Source of the DNA: Collinsella aerofaciens
Lineage (GTDB): Bacteria; Actinomycetota; Coriobacteriia; Coriobacteriales; Coriobacteriaceae
Length of the DNA stretch: 15,624 bases
Direction of reading: 5' to 3'
Assembly (NCBI GenBank): GCA_030841765.1
Contig: JAUUSS010000054.1
Location: 1 to 15,624, forward strand
Shown here: positions 1 through 8,172 of the stretch, piece after piece
Layout of the letters: every line of letters starts with the position of its first letter
How positions within the stretch are numbered: position 1 is the first letter of the stretch
Made by a program: the position numbers and the translations under genes
Notes under the pieces: model-generated
Database searches by the model: none
What the model saw: the letters and a program-made list of their open reading frames with translations, nothing else
What the model was told of the DNA's origin: nothing

Positions 1-46
1 AAAAGGCCGGGCATCGACATCGGGGCCAGGCCCTCCCTTTTGAATC

Positions 47-73
47 AAAAATTGGCGCCCTGGGCGGCGCGCC
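47..73 (-). terminator. Possible intrinsic terminator downstream of the LCP gene
   Basis: Read on the minus strand, a short GC-rich hairpin (GGCGC at 73-69 pairing with GCGCC at 58-54, loop of about 10 nt) is followed by AATTTTTG, giving five T residues at 51-47. The stem is only 5 bp but all G/C. It lies about 40 nt past the LCP stop codon and beyond a separate perfect hairpin at 84-111, so it could be the point where murA-LCP transcription ends. This is judged by eye only. Confidence 0.4.
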
Positions 74-83
74 GCGTCGTGCC

Positions 84-111
84 GTTACGCGGGCTGGTAA
101 GCCCGCGTAAC
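84..111. repeat. Perfect 12-bp inverted repeat just after the LCP stop codon
   Basis: GTTACGCGGGCT at 84-95 is the exact reverse complement of 100-111, with a 4-nt loop. It begins one base after the LCP stop codon at 113. No T-run follows on the minus strand, so it is not a canonical intrinsic terminator on its own. It may act as a 3'-end stabiliser, or together with the T-run hairpin at 47-73. Confidence 0.65.
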
Positions 112-112
112 T

Positions 113-1342
113 CTAGTAGTTGGCTTCGTAGCCGTTGCCGTCGCCGGTGGGCTCTTCGTAGTAGTCCGAATCGCTCGAATCAGTCGAATCGTCCGAATCG
201 TCAGAGCTAACCGATGAGGTTGCGGTGCCGTTGGCGTAATCATCGGACGTGTTGTTGTTCAGGTCGCCGATCGTAGAGCTGGAGCCATCGGACTGGCCCA
301 TGGTATTGGGGCCCTTGGGATCCTTACCAGCGTCGACGCGCTCCATCATTTCCTTAAGCTCGTCCTCGTAGACAAAGACGTAGCTCACGCCATCAATCAT
401 GGTGCTGGCATCGGCATACGAAGGCAAGTTGGCCGAATAGATGCCGTCAACATCCATGCCGCGCATGGCATTGACCGTAGAGACGATGTCCTGAACGCTC
501 ATATCGGTCACGAGCATGTCGGACAGCGAATTGACGAGGTCGAAGACCTTGGTGGCATCGAAGTTGTTGAGGATCTGGTTGGCGAGGGCGCCGAGCACCT
601 GACGCTGGTGGCGCATGCGTGTGTAGTCGCCATCGGCATAGATGTAGCGGCAACGGGCATAGGTAAGGGCGGTCGCGCCATCCATGTGCTGCTGACCGGC
701 GGTGATCTTAATGTCGAGATGCTCGGGGTCGTCGACATCGTCGGTTGCGTTAATGTCGATGCCGCCGACCGAATCGATGAGCGACTGCATGCCGTCGAAG
801 CTGACCTCGGCATAGTGGGAAATCTGGACACCGCACAGCTCGTTGACCGCCTGGACCATGGCTTCGGCGCCGCCGTAGGTATGGCAGGCGTTGATCTTCA
901 TGGTCGAGCCGTTGTAGACGACCTTGGTATCGCGCGGAATGGAGATGAGCGTCGCCTGCTTTTGCGTGGGATCGATACGCGCCAGGATAATCGAGTCGGC
1001 GCGGTATGTATCCTCGCCCGGGCGACCGTCAGTGCCAAGGAGTAGCACGTAGAACGGGTCCTTTGCCTCGTCGGTATCAACCAGGATCTGGCGCAGGTTG
1101 TCGGTAATGACGTTGGAATCGCCGAGCTTGCCCATAATGGTGGCAAACCACAGGCCGGCGGCAGTCGTAGCGCTCAACAGCACACCGAGCACAGCAATGA
1201 GCGCGACGCGGCGAACCGTATGACCGCGACGACGCTGACGGGCGCGCTCGGAATAGCGGGCAACGTTATCGCGGCTATAGATTTTTGCCTGAGCGCCGGT
1301 CGAAGGTCTTCGAGATTCCGTAATGGGCTTTTTCTTAAACAT
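113..1342 (-). CDS. LCP (LytR-CpsA-Psr) family cell-wall glycopolymer transferase
   Basis: 409 aa. LCP enzymes move undecaprenyl-linked glycopolymers (teichoic acid, capsule or similar) onto peptidoglycan outside the membrane. A basic cytoplasmic N-terminus (many Arg at about 29-45) leads to one membrane segment (about 46-68). The LCP domain spans about 96-260: LLLGTDGRPGEDTYRADS at 100-117 gives the conserved Asp/Arg set, IPRDT at 135-139, and YARCRY followed by DYTRMRHQRQV at 228-249. The tail after about 345 is low-complexity, rich in Asp, Ser and Asn, and is probably an extracellular spacer. I chose ATG 1342 because AGG sits 6 nt upstream; a TTG at 1348 would add two residues but abuts that AGG. 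It follows murA with a gap of about 12 nt, so co-transcription is likely. The exact polymer substrate cannot be told from sequence. Confidence 0.93.
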   Translation of the reverse strand: MFKKKPITESRRPSTGAQAKIYSRDNVARYSERARQRRRGHTVRRVALIAVLGVLLSATTAAGLWFATIMGKLGDSNVITDNLRQILVDTDEAKDPFYVLLLGTDGRPGEDTYRADSIILARIDPTQKQATLISIPRDTKVVYNGSTMKINACHTYGGAEAMVQAVNELCGVQISHYAEVSFDGMQSLIDSVGGIDINATDDVDDPEHLDIKITAGQQHMDGATALTYARCRYIYADGDYTRMRHQRQVLGALANQILNNFDATKVFDLVNSLSDMLVTDMSVQDIVSTVNAMRGMDVDGIYSANLPSYADASTMIDGVSYVFVYEDELKEMMERVDAGKDPKGPNTMGQSDGSSSTIGDLNNNTSDDYANGTATSSVSSDDSDDSTDSSDSDYYEEPTGDGNGYEANY

Positions 1343-1354
1343 AGGCAACCTGCA

Positions 1355-2638
1355 TTAGTAGATGACGGGATCGGGAACAGTGGCGTGCTCGACATGAGCA
1401 CCAAGCGCCTGCAGCTTTTCAACAAACTGTTCGTAGCCGCGCTTAATGTGATGGATGGCCGAGACCTCGGTCGTGCCGTCGGCAATTAGGCCGGCGACGA
1501 CGAGTGCCGCGCCACCACGAAGATCCGGTGAGGTTACCTGAGCGCCGGAGAAGCCCTTGACGCCGTGAATCATGGCGTGGTGGCTCTCGATGCGAATATC
1601 GGCGCCCATGCGCACCAGCTCGGATGCAAACATAAAGCGATTCTCGAAGATATTCTCGGTGATAACGGAGCTGCCGTCGGCCAGGGCGGAGAGCACCATG
1701 ATCTGCGCCTGCATGTCCGTGGGGAAACCGGGGAACGGGAGCGTCTGGATATCGACCGGCTTGATGTGCTCGACGCGATTCACGTGGACGCCATCCTCGA
1801 TGCGTTCGCAATCGATGCCCATGAGCTCCATCTTCTTGAGCACCATTCCCAAGTGGATGGGGCAAAAGCCCGTGACGTCGACACCGCGGTCGTCTGCCAT
1901 CAACGCACCGGCAACGATAAAGGTGCCGGCCTCGATGCGGTCGCCCACCACGCGATGGGTAACGGGATGTAGCTCTTCCACGCCCTCGATGGTCACGACG
2001 GGTGTGCCCGCGCCGACGATCTTGGCGCCCATCTCGTTGAGCATGTTAGCGAGATCGACGATCTCGGGCTCGCGGGCGGCATTATCGATAACCGTGGTAC
2101 CCTGCGCGCGCACGGAGGCCATGATGAGGTTCTCGGTCGCACCGACGCTGGCGAACTCGAGCGTGACGGTGGTACCGTGCAGGCCCTGGGGCGCGTTGGC
2201 GTTGATATAGCCGTGGGCGGTATCGAACTCAACGCCCAAGGCCTCAAGACCCAAGATATGCATATCGATCTTGCGAGCGCCCAGGTTGCAGCCGCCGGGC
2301 ATGGCGATCTTGGCGCGATGGAAACGGCCCAGCAGGGGTCCCATCACGGCAGTGGAAGCGCGCATCTTGGCAACGAGCTCATAGGGAGCCTCCCAGGAAT
2401 CGACCTGAGAGGTATCAATCTCGAGCGTGTGCTCGTCGAGAACATCGATCGTGGCGCCCATACCCTTGAGCACCTTGCCCATCACGTGGACATCGGAAAT
2501 ATCAGGCACGTTCTGCAGCGTCGTCTTGCCCGGCGCCAGAAGCGTTGCCGCCATAAGTTTGAGCGCGGAGTTCTTGGCACCCGAAACAGGCACGGAACCT
2601 CCGATGGCGTGGCCACCCTCAACGCGGATAATATCCAA
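1355..2638 (-). CDS. murA: UDP-N-acetylglucosamine 1-carboxyvinyltransferase
   Basis: 427 aa, close to the usual length of about 420. MurA transfers enolpyruvate from PEP to UDP-GlcNAc, the first committed cytoplasmic step of peptidoglycan synthesis. Visible family signatures: GAKNSALKLMAA near the N-terminus (Lys22, Asn23), RASTAVMGPLL (Arg93) and the loop PGGCNLGARKID with the catalytic, fosfomycin-targeted Cys at residue 117. Later repeats such as TLPFPGFPTDMQAQ and NIFENRF are also typical. The start is TTG at 2638, supported by AAAGGG 7 nt upstream; no better in-frame ATG precedes it. It lies after the atp operon terminator hairpin, with the T-run ending only about 13 nt before the start codon, so it may depend on read-through or on a promoter I cannot identify. 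The LCP gene follows. Confidence 0.97.
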   Translation of the reverse strand: MDIIRVEGGHAIGGSVPVSGAKNSALKLMAATLLAPGKTTLQNVPDISDVHVMGKVLKGMGATIDVLDEHTLEIDTSQVDSWEAPYELVAKMRASTAVMGPLLGRFHRAKIAMPGGCNLGARKIDMHILGLEALGVEFDTAHGYINANAPQGLHGTTVTLEFASVGATENLIMASVRAQGTTVIDNAAREPEIVDLANMLNEMGAKIVGAGTPVVTIEGVEELHPVTHRVVGDRIEAGTFIVAGALMADDRGVDVTGFCPIHLGMVLKKMELMGIDCERIEDGVHVNRVEHIKPVDIQTLPFPGFPTDMQAQIMVLSALADGSSVITENIFENRFMFASELVRMGADIRIESHHAMIHGVKGFSGAQVTSPDLRGGAALVVAGLIADGTTEVSAIHHIKRGYEQFVEKLQALGAHVEHATVPDPVIY

Positions 2639-2651
2639 GGTCTACCCTTTC

Positions 2652-2690
2652 AAAAAGCATGCCCGGGGTGGCTGAGCCATCCCGGGCATG
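2652..2690 (-). terminator. Intrinsic terminator of the atp operon
   Basis: CATGCCCGGG at 2658-2667 pairs with CCCGGGCATG at 2681-2690, and an inner TGGC/GCCA pairing closes a 3-nt loop, with one mismatch between the two stems. On the minus strand the hairpin is followed after one C by TTTTT (2656-2652), the classic Rho-independent layout. It sits between the atpC stop (2727) and the murA ribosome binding site. On the plus strand there is no T-run after it, so it acts mainly on atp transcripts. Confidence 0.85.
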
Positions 2691-2726
2691 ATGTGTTCGC
2701 AAATGGTCGAACGCTAAAACGTCTGA

Positions 2727-3119
2727 CTATTGGGCAAGCTTGAGCTTACACCATGCGATTTCATTATAGAGGTAGGCGCGGCGTGCATCATCCTCCGACA
2801 AATTACCCAGCTTCTCTTCAAAACCTTGAATATCAGCTTTAACCTTGTCGGCGTCGACGGTCGCCAAATCGCAAGCGCGCTCGGCGAGGACGGTCACGAC
2901 ATCGTCCGCAACCTGGGCATAGCCGCCGGCCACGGCAAACGTGTGGTCGACAGTGCCCATGGCCTTATCGGAAACGCGAACGTAACCGCGGTCGATTGTG
3001 CAGATTTCGCTGGAGTGAGCAGGCAGAACGCCAAACTCGCCATCCGTGGACGGAATCGACACAAACGCAGCGTCGCCCTCATAGGCGCAGCTCACGGGGC
3101 ACACGATGCGGATACGCAT
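2727..3119 (-). CDS. atpC: ATP synthase F1 epsilon subunit
   Basis: 130 aa, usual length for epsilon. It forms part of the F1 central stalk with gamma and limits ATP hydrolysis. The N-terminal beta-sandwich shows the family motif GEFGVLPAHS near residue 28, and the C-terminal part (about 90-130) is helical and charged, ending in a two-helix hairpin (DDARRAYLYNEIAWCKLKLAQ region). ATG start at 3119; a GGGGGAG stretch about 9 nt upstream lies inside the end of atpD. The gap from the atpD stop is 3 nt. It is the last gene before the operon terminator. Confidence 0.95.
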   Translation of the reverse strand: MRIRIVCPVSCAYEGDAAFVSIPSTDGEFGVLPAHSSEICTIDRGYVRVSDKAMGTVDHTFAVAGGYAQVADDVVTVLAERACDLATVDADKVKADIQGFEEKLGNLSEDDARRAYLYNEIAWCKLKLAQ

Positions 3120-3122
3120 AAC

Positions 3123-4577
3123 CTACTTCTCCCCCATCTTGCGGGCGCGCTCGCGCACGTCCTCAATCGTGGAAGCATAGCGGAATGCCTGCTCGGGCAG
3201 GTCATCGGCCTTGCCGTCGACAATCTCGGCGAAGGAGCGGACGGTATCCTCGACGCGAACGTAGACACCGGGGTTGCCGGTGAACTTCTCGGCGACGTGG
3301 AAGGACTGCGAGAGGAACTGCTGGATCTTACGGGCACGGTTGACCGTAAGGCGCTGCTCCTCGGACAGCTCGTCCATACCCAGAATGGCGATGATGTCCT
3401 GAAGGTCGGAGTACTCCTGCAGGAGCTCCTGGACCTTGACGGCGACACGGTAGTGCTCCTCGCCGACGATCGAGGGATCGAGAGCGTCGGAGGAAGACGC
3501 GAGCGGGTCGATAGCCGGGAACAGGCCGAGCGACGAAATGCTACGCGAAAGAACCGTAGTGGCGTCGAGGTGCGTAAACGTCGTGGCAGGCGCCGGGTCG
3601 GTCAGGTCGTCTGCAGGGACGTAGACAGCCTGGACGGAGGTAATGGAACCCGTCTTGGTCGAGGTAATGCGCTCCTGGAGGTCGCCCATCTCGGTAGCCA
3701 GCGTAGGCTGGTAACCGACGGCGGACGGCATACGACCCAGCAGTGCGGAAACCTCGGAACCGGCCTGGGTGAAGCGGAAGATGTTGTCGATGAACAGCAG
3801 AACGTCCTGGCCACGATCGCGGAAGTACTCAGCGGTGGTGAGGCCGGCCAGACCGATGCGCAGACGCGCTCCAGGCGGCTCGTTCATCTGACCATAGACC
3901 AAGCAGGTCTTGTCGATAACGCCAGACTCGCTCATCTCGAGGAACAGGTCGGTGCCCTCACGAGTACGCTCGCCGACACCGGTGAACACCGAAGTGCCGC
4001 CATGCTCCTGGGCGAGGTTGTTGATGAGCTCCTGAATCAGAACGGTCTTGCCGACGCCGGCACCACCGAACAGGCCCGTCTTACCGCCACGAATGTAGGG
4101 CTCAAGCAGGTCAACGGCCTTGATGCCGGTTTCGAAGATCTCGGTCTTAGTGGTGAGCTCGTCGAAGCGGGGCGCTGCGTGGTGGATGGGATAGAACTCC
4201 TCCACCTCGGGCATGGGCTTACCGTCGACAGGCTTGCCCATGACGTTCCAAATGCGGCCGAGCGTCTTGGGGCCAACGGGCATCTTCATGGGCTCACCGG
4301 TATCGGTGGCGGTGAGACCACGCTGCAAACCGTCGGTCGAGGACATGGCGACCGTGCGGACGACGCCGCCCGGAAGCTGGCTCTCGACCTCGAGGATCGT
4401 GCTCAGGTGACCGATCGGGGTCTCGGCCTCGACCGTGAGCGCGTTGTAGATCGGGGGCACCGCGCCGTCAAACTTGACGTCGACGACAGGGCCGATGATA
4501 CGCACGATGCGACCATCACCGGCAGTCGTCTTCTTGGTGGCTTCCTCGACCGCAAGCTTTACGGTGTTATTAGCCAT
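3123..4577 (-). CDS. atpD: ATP synthase F1 beta subunit (catalytic)
   Basis: 484 aa. It carries the catalytic nucleotide sites of F1. Visible marks: Walker A GGAGVGKT at 171-178, Walker B region LLFIDNIFRF, followed by GSEVSALLGRMPSAVGYQPTL, and DELSEEQRL near residue 395-405, matching the DELSEED lever. The N-terminal beta-barrel begins near GRIVRIIGPVVDV. ATG start at 4577, where the atpG stop and this start share one base (TAATG). GGAGG lies 7 nt upstream within atpG, which points to translational coupling with strong independent initiation. Length and motifs are ordinary; no missing catalytic residue was seen. Confidence 0.98.
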   Translation of the reverse strand: MANNTVKLAVEEATKKTTAGDGRIVRIIGPVVDVKFDGAVPPIYNALTVEAETPIGHLSTILEVESQLPGGVVRTVAMSSTDGLQRGLTATDTGEPMKMPVGPKTLGRIWNVMGKPVDGKPMPEVEEFYPIHHAAPRFDELTTKTEIFETGIKAVDLLEPYIRGGKTGLFGGAGVGKTVLIQELINNLAQEHGGTSVFTGVGERTREGTDLFLEMSESGVIDKTCLVYGQMNEPPGARLRIGLAGLTTAEYFRDRGQDVLLFIDNIFRFTQAGSEVSALLGRMPSAVGYQPTLATEMGDLQERITSTKTGSITSVQAVYVPADDLTDPAPATTFTHLDATTVLSRSISSLGLFPAIDPLASSSDALDPSIVGEEHYRVAVKVQELLQEYSDLQDIIAILGMDELSEEQRLTVNRARKIQQFLSQSFHVAEKFTGNPGVYVRVEDTVRSFAEIVDGKADDLPEQAFRYASTIEDVRERARKMGEK

Positions 4578-5485
4578 TACTGTTCCTCCAATGCTGAGGC
4601 TCCGCCGACGATCTCGTTGATCTCGGTCGTGATCGAAGCCTGGCGCACGCGACTATACGTGCGGGTAAGGGTCGAGATGATCGCGGTGGCGTTTTCCGTC
4701 GCGGAGTGCATGGCCTTGCGGCGTGCACCCTGCTCGGCGGCCGCCGAATCGATCAGGGCCTGGTAGATGACCGTCAGGATATAAGACGGCACAAGCTTGC
4801 CGAGAACATGCTCGGGAGAGGGCACGAACTCGAACGTGGACGAGATGCGCTTAGGGGCGTCGGTCTCGTTCTTACGCGGACCGTGGGCCATAGCGATCAT
4901 CTCGGGGTCGAGCGGCAGCAAATGCTCGACGCGAAGCTCCTGATCCACGCGGTTCTTGGCGTGGTGGTAGACAAGCTCGACGCGGTCAAGCTCACCTGCA
5001 CGATACGCATCGCAGATATGAGAGGAGATCATGCGGGCCTGATTGAAATCGGGCTCGGAGGAGTTGCCCTCAAAGTGCATGGTGACGTTAGCGCGGTCAC
5101 GGAAATACGTGGCCGGTTTGCGCCCACACGCGATAATCTCGCACTCGATGCCGTCGTTCACCCAAGAAGCGGCGAGCTTTTCGGCCGTGCGCTCCACCGT
5201 CGTATTGAAACCGCCGGCAAGGCCGCGGTCCGAGGCAATAACGACAATCAGGCCATGCTTGACGCTCTCATGCTTCTGCAGCATGGGATCGGTGCCCGAA
5301 CAGGAGGCGTCGCCGGCGACCGTCAACATGACGTCGGTCAGCGCCTCCTTATAGGGCTCGGCCTGCTTGGAGCGATCGAGGGCACGACGGATCTTGGCCG
5401 TAGAGACCATCTCCATCGTGCGCGTGATCTGCTTGGTCGTGGTAACCGAGGAGATTCGCTTCTTAATGTCGCGAAGGTTGGCCAT
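4577..5485 (-). CDS. atpG: ATP synthase F1 gamma subunit
   Basis: 302 aa, within the normal range of about 285-310. Gamma is the rotor shaft inside the alpha3-beta3 ring. Both ends of the family are clear: an N-terminal helix MANLRDIKKRISSVTTTKQI leading to a TMEMVSTAK motif, and a C-terminal helix with RQASITTEINEIVGGA. The middle holds the Rossmann-like domain (VVIASDRGLAGGFN). ATG start at 5485 with GAGGAG about 11 nt upstream; the gap after atpA is 5 nt. Its stop codon overlaps the atpD start by one base. Confidence 0.97.
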   Translation of the reverse strand: MANLRDIKKRISSVTTTKQITRTMEMVSTAKIRRALDRSKQAEPYKEALTDVMLTVAGDASCSGTDPMLQKHESVKHGLIVVIASDRGLAGGFNTTVERTAEKLAASWVNDGIECEIIACGRKPATYFRDRANVTMHFEGNSSEPDFNQARMISSHICDAYRAGELDRVELVYHHAKNRVDQELRVEHLLPLDPEMIAMAHGPRKNETDAPKRISSTFEFVPSPEHVLGKLVPSYILTVIYQALIDSAAAEQGARRKAMHSATENATAIISTLTRTYSRVRQASITTEINEIVGGASALEEQ

Positions 5486-5490
5486 AGGGC

Positions 5491-7089
5491 TTAGTTCTCC
5501 TCTGATCCAGTCGTATCGGCATGGTGCTTGGCCATGAACTGCTGCTTGAAGTCACCGATGACCCGCAAGAGCTCGGCCTTGGTGTCGTCGTCGATCTTCT
5601 TGGCGCGAACCTTGTCGAGCAGCGAGCCAAAGCCATTGTCCATGTACTCGATGAGCTCGGCACGGAAAGGCAGCACGTCGGCGATCTCCAGGTCATCCAG
5701 GAAGCCCTCGTTGCCGGCAAACAGCGTAACGATCTGCTCGCCAACCTCAAACGGTTTATAACGCGGCTGCTTCAGGAGCTCGGTCATGCGAGCGCCGTGG
5801 GTAAGCTGCTTTTGCGTGGCCTCGTCGAGGTCGGAGCCGAACTGCGTAAAGCCGGCGAGCTCCTGGTACGAAGCAAGGTCCAGACGGAGGTTGCCGGCGA
5901 CCTGCTTCATGGCCTTGGTCTGTGCATCGCCACCGACGCGGGACACGGAGATACCCACGTCGACTGCCGGGCGCTGACCCTGGAAGAAGAGCTCGGACTG
6001 CAGGTAGATCTGACCATCGGTAATGGAAATAACGTTGGTCGGAATGTAGGCCGAGACGTCGCCGTCCTGGGTCTCGATGATCGGCAGAGCCGTCATGGAG
6101 CCGTAACCGTTCTTCTTGGACATCTTGACGGCACGCTCGAGCAGACGAGAGTGCAGGTAGAAGATGTCGCCAGGATAGGCCTCGCGTCCGGGCGGACGAT
6201 GCAGCGTCAGCGACATCTGACGGTAGGCCACGGCCTGCTTGGACAGGTCGTCGTAGATGACGAGCACGTGACCGCCGGGGTTGGTCTCGCTGGCAGGCTT
6301 GCCGTCCTCGCCGTTGTACATAAAGAACTCGCCGATAGCGGCACCGGCCATAGGCGCGATGTACTGCATAGGGGCGGAATCGGCAGCGGTGGCCGAAACG
6401 ATGATGGTGTAGTCGAGCGCACCGTGCTGAGCGAGGGTCTCGCGGATGTTGGCAACCGTGGAAGCCTTCTGGCCGATGGCGACATAGATGCAGACCATGC
6501 CCTTGCCGCGCTGATTGAGGATAGCGTCGATGGCAATGGCGGTCTTACCGGTCTTACGGTCGCCGATGATAAGCTCGCGCTGGCCGCGGCCGATAGGCAC
6601 CATGGAGTCGATGGCCAACAGACCCGTCTGAACCGGCTCGCACACCGGGGTACGGTCGATGACGCCGGGGGCCTTGAACTCGATAGGACGACGGTGCGTG
6701 GCGACAATGTCACCCAAACCGTCGATAGGCTGGCCGAGCGGATTGACGACGCGGCCGAGCATGGCACGGCTCACGGGGATATCCATAATGCGGCCAGTGG
6801 TGCGGCACTCGTCGCCTTCCTTGATGGAGTCGACGGCACCAAACAGAACGGCGCCGACCTCGTCACGGTCAAGGTTCTGGGCAAGGCCGAAGACGGTCTC
6901 ACCGGTATCGGAGCTCTTGAACTCCAGAAGCTCGCCTGCCATGGCGCTCTTGAGGCCGGTGACGCGCGCGATGCCGTCGCCTACCTCGTCGACCGTTGAA
7001 ACCTCATGCGTATCGACCGTCGCGGAGAGGCTCGTGAGCTGCTCCTGCAGTTTCTTGGCGATATCCTGGGCATTGAGGGTTTCGGACAT
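5491..7089 (-). CDS. atpA: ATP synthase F1 alpha subunit
   Basis: 532 aa, somewhat longer than the common 502-513. Alpha holds the non-catalytic nucleotide sites and builds the alpha3-beta3 hexamer. Walker A GDRKTGKT lies at 176-183. Other family marks are DGIARVTGL near 38-46, GRVVNPLGQPIDG near 112-124, and the PGREAYPGDIFYLHSRLLERA block. The C-terminus has a modest charged extension (FKQQFMAKHHADTTGSEEN) that may explain the extra length. ATG start at 7089, sharing one base with the atpH stop (TAATG); GGAGGTG lies 7 nt upstream inside atpH, a strong ribosome binding site. Confidence 0.98.
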   Translation of the reverse strand: MSETLNAQDIAKKLQEQLTSLSATVDTHEVSTVDEVGDGIARVTGLKSAMAGELLEFKSSDTGETVFGLAQNLDRDEVGAVLFGAVDSIKEGDECRTTGRIMDIPVSRAMLGRVVNPLGQPIDGLGDIVATHRRPIEFKAPGVIDRTPVCEPVQTGLLAIDSMVPIGRGQRELIIGDRKTGKTAIAIDAILNQRGKGMVCIYVAIGQKASTVANIRETLAQHGALDYTIIVSATAADSAPMQYIAPMAGAAIGEFFMYNGEDGKPASETNPGGHVLVIYDDLSKQAVAYRQMSLTLHRPPGREAYPGDIFYLHSRLLERAVKMSKKNGYGSMTALPIIETQDGDVSAYIPTNVISITDGQIYLQSELFFQGQRPAVDVGISVSRVGGDAQTKAMKQVAGNLRLDLASYQELAGFTQFGSDLDEATQKQLTHGARMTELLKQPRYKPFEVGEQIVTLFAGNEGFLDDLEIADVLPFRAELIEYMDNGFGSLLDKVRAKKIDDDTKAELLRVIGDFKQQFMAKHHADTTGSEEN

Positions 7090-7565
7090 TAGGCTTCACC
7101 TCCGTACGAATTAGCAGAGTTTGCGAGGGTCTCCTGCGCAATGCGCAGCTGCGTCTTGACGGAAATGTCACGACGCTCGCCGCGGGCCTCGAGCACCAGG
7201 CCGCCCACGATAGACGGGTCGACCTGCTCGATAAGGAATACCTTGCGGCCGAAGTCCTGCTCGCATTTCTTAGTGATGGTTTGACGCAGCTCGTCGTCGA
7301 GCGGGATCGCCGTGGTGACGGTCACGCCCACTACATCCTCGTCTTCCTCGGCAACATACTTAAAGGCAGCTGCCACCTTGGGAAGAAGGTCGAGCTGGTC
7401 GCGCTTGGACATGGTGTCGAGCACGGCGATGATCTCGGGGCTGGCGCTAGCCAGGCGCTCGATCATCTCGAGGTCCTCGAACACATGGTTCTCGGCCTTA
7501 GCGGCTTCCAGAAGGGAGCGCGCGTATGTCTCGAGCACCTTGTCCTGATAGCGGCTAGTCGGCAT
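7089..7565 (-). CDS. atpH: ATP synthase F1 delta subunit
   Basis: 158 aa, about 20 residues shorter than many delta subunits (usually 175-180). Delta (OSCP) links the F1 head to the b-subunit stator. The N-terminal helical bundle begins RYQDKVLETYARSLLEAA, and the C-terminal signature VDPSIVGGLVLEARGERRDISV is well matched to the family. ATG start at 7565 lies inside the end of atpF, overlapping it by 11 nt in another frame, with AGG about 8 nt upstream. Position between atpF and atpA is the standard order. The short length looks like compact loops rather than truncation, since both ends are recognisable. Confidence 0.95.
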   Translation of the reverse strand: MPTSRYQDKVLETYARSLLEAAKAENHVFEDLEMIERLASASPEIIAVLDTMSKRDQLDLLPKVAAAFKYVAEEDEDVVGVTVTTAIPLDDELRQTITKKCEQDFGRKVFLIEQVDPSIVGGLVLEARGERRDISVKTQLRIAQETLANSANSYGGEA

Positions 7566-8157
7566 TCAGGCTACCTGCTTCCTGGATGTAGCGCTCGATG
7601 AGCTTCTTCTGCCCGGCCTCGTCCTCGAGTGCCTCGCCCACGATCTTGGTGGCGACGGCAACGGACAGGTCGGCGATGGAGCTCGCGGCACCGGCGTAGA
7701 TGGACTTGCGCTCGTCCTCGACGGTCGTGTGGGCCTTGGCGATAATCTCCTCGGCCTCCTTGTGAGCAGCCTCGATGATACGGGCGCGCTCGGACTCGGC
7801 GTCCTTACGGGCCTCGAGAACGATGTCGGCAGCCTGACGACGGGCGTCGGTGACGATCGAGTCGGACTCAGCGCGCTTGGCGATAGCCTCCTGCTTGGTC
7901 TTCTCGGCCTCGTCGAGGCTCTCCTCGATCTTCTTGCCGCGCTCCTCCATGGTTTTCATGATGCCCGGCAGGGCGACCTTGGCCAGCACGATCCAGATGA
8001 TCAGGAAGGCGATAAGCGCCGGGATGAACTCCGCCATCTTAGGGATGAGGATGTCCGCACCGGCGGCGCCGTCCTCGGCGAACGCGGAAACCGGCATGAG
8101 CAGCGCGGCCGCGGACGCGGAGAGTGCGATCGCGCTCTTCTGGGATGAAAGATTCAT
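7555..8157 (-). CDS. atpF: ATP synthase F0 b subunit with predicted N-terminal signal peptide
   Basis: 200 aa, longer than the common b subunit of about 160. It is the peripheral stator stalk. The usual membrane helix (about 44-62, FIPALIAFLIIWIVLAKVA) leads into a long charged coiled coil (about 66-170) rich in Glu, Lys and Ala (EERGKKIEESLDEAEKTKQ region). Unusually, an extra hydrophobic segment precedes it: residues 1-27 look like a signal peptide (basic start, hydrophobic 9-23, S-A-F-A before Glu28). ATG start at 8157 with GGAG about 8 nt upstream; the gap after atpE is 15 nt. The 3' end overlaps atpH by 11 nt. Confidence 0.95.
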   Translation of the reverse strand: MNLSSQKSAIALSASAAALLMPVSAFAEDGAAGADILIPKMAEFIPALIAFLIIWIVLAKVALPGIMKTMEERGKKIEESLDEAEKTKQEAIAKRAESDSIVTDARRQAADIVLEARKDAESERARIIEAAHKEAEEIIAKAHTTVEDERKSIYAGAASSIADLSVAVATKIVGEALEDEAGQKKLIERYIQEAGSLNAD

Positions 8158-8172
8158 ACTTGACGCTCCGTG

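Noticed and set aside
1..41. AAAAGG/CCTTTT inverted repeat at the left edge as a terminator
   Set aside because: Only six outer pairs with a large unmatched interior, and the flanking context is cut by the window edge.
2730..4766. Plus-strand open frame of 678 codons opposite atpC-atpD-atpG
   Set aside because: It lies entirely antisense to three certain genes; GC-rich codon usage in the real genes removes stops on the other strand. The translation shows no known domain.
5521..6999. Plus-strand open frame of 492 codons opposite atpA
   Set aside because: Same shadow effect; no ribosome binding site logic or recognisable product, and atpA is certain.
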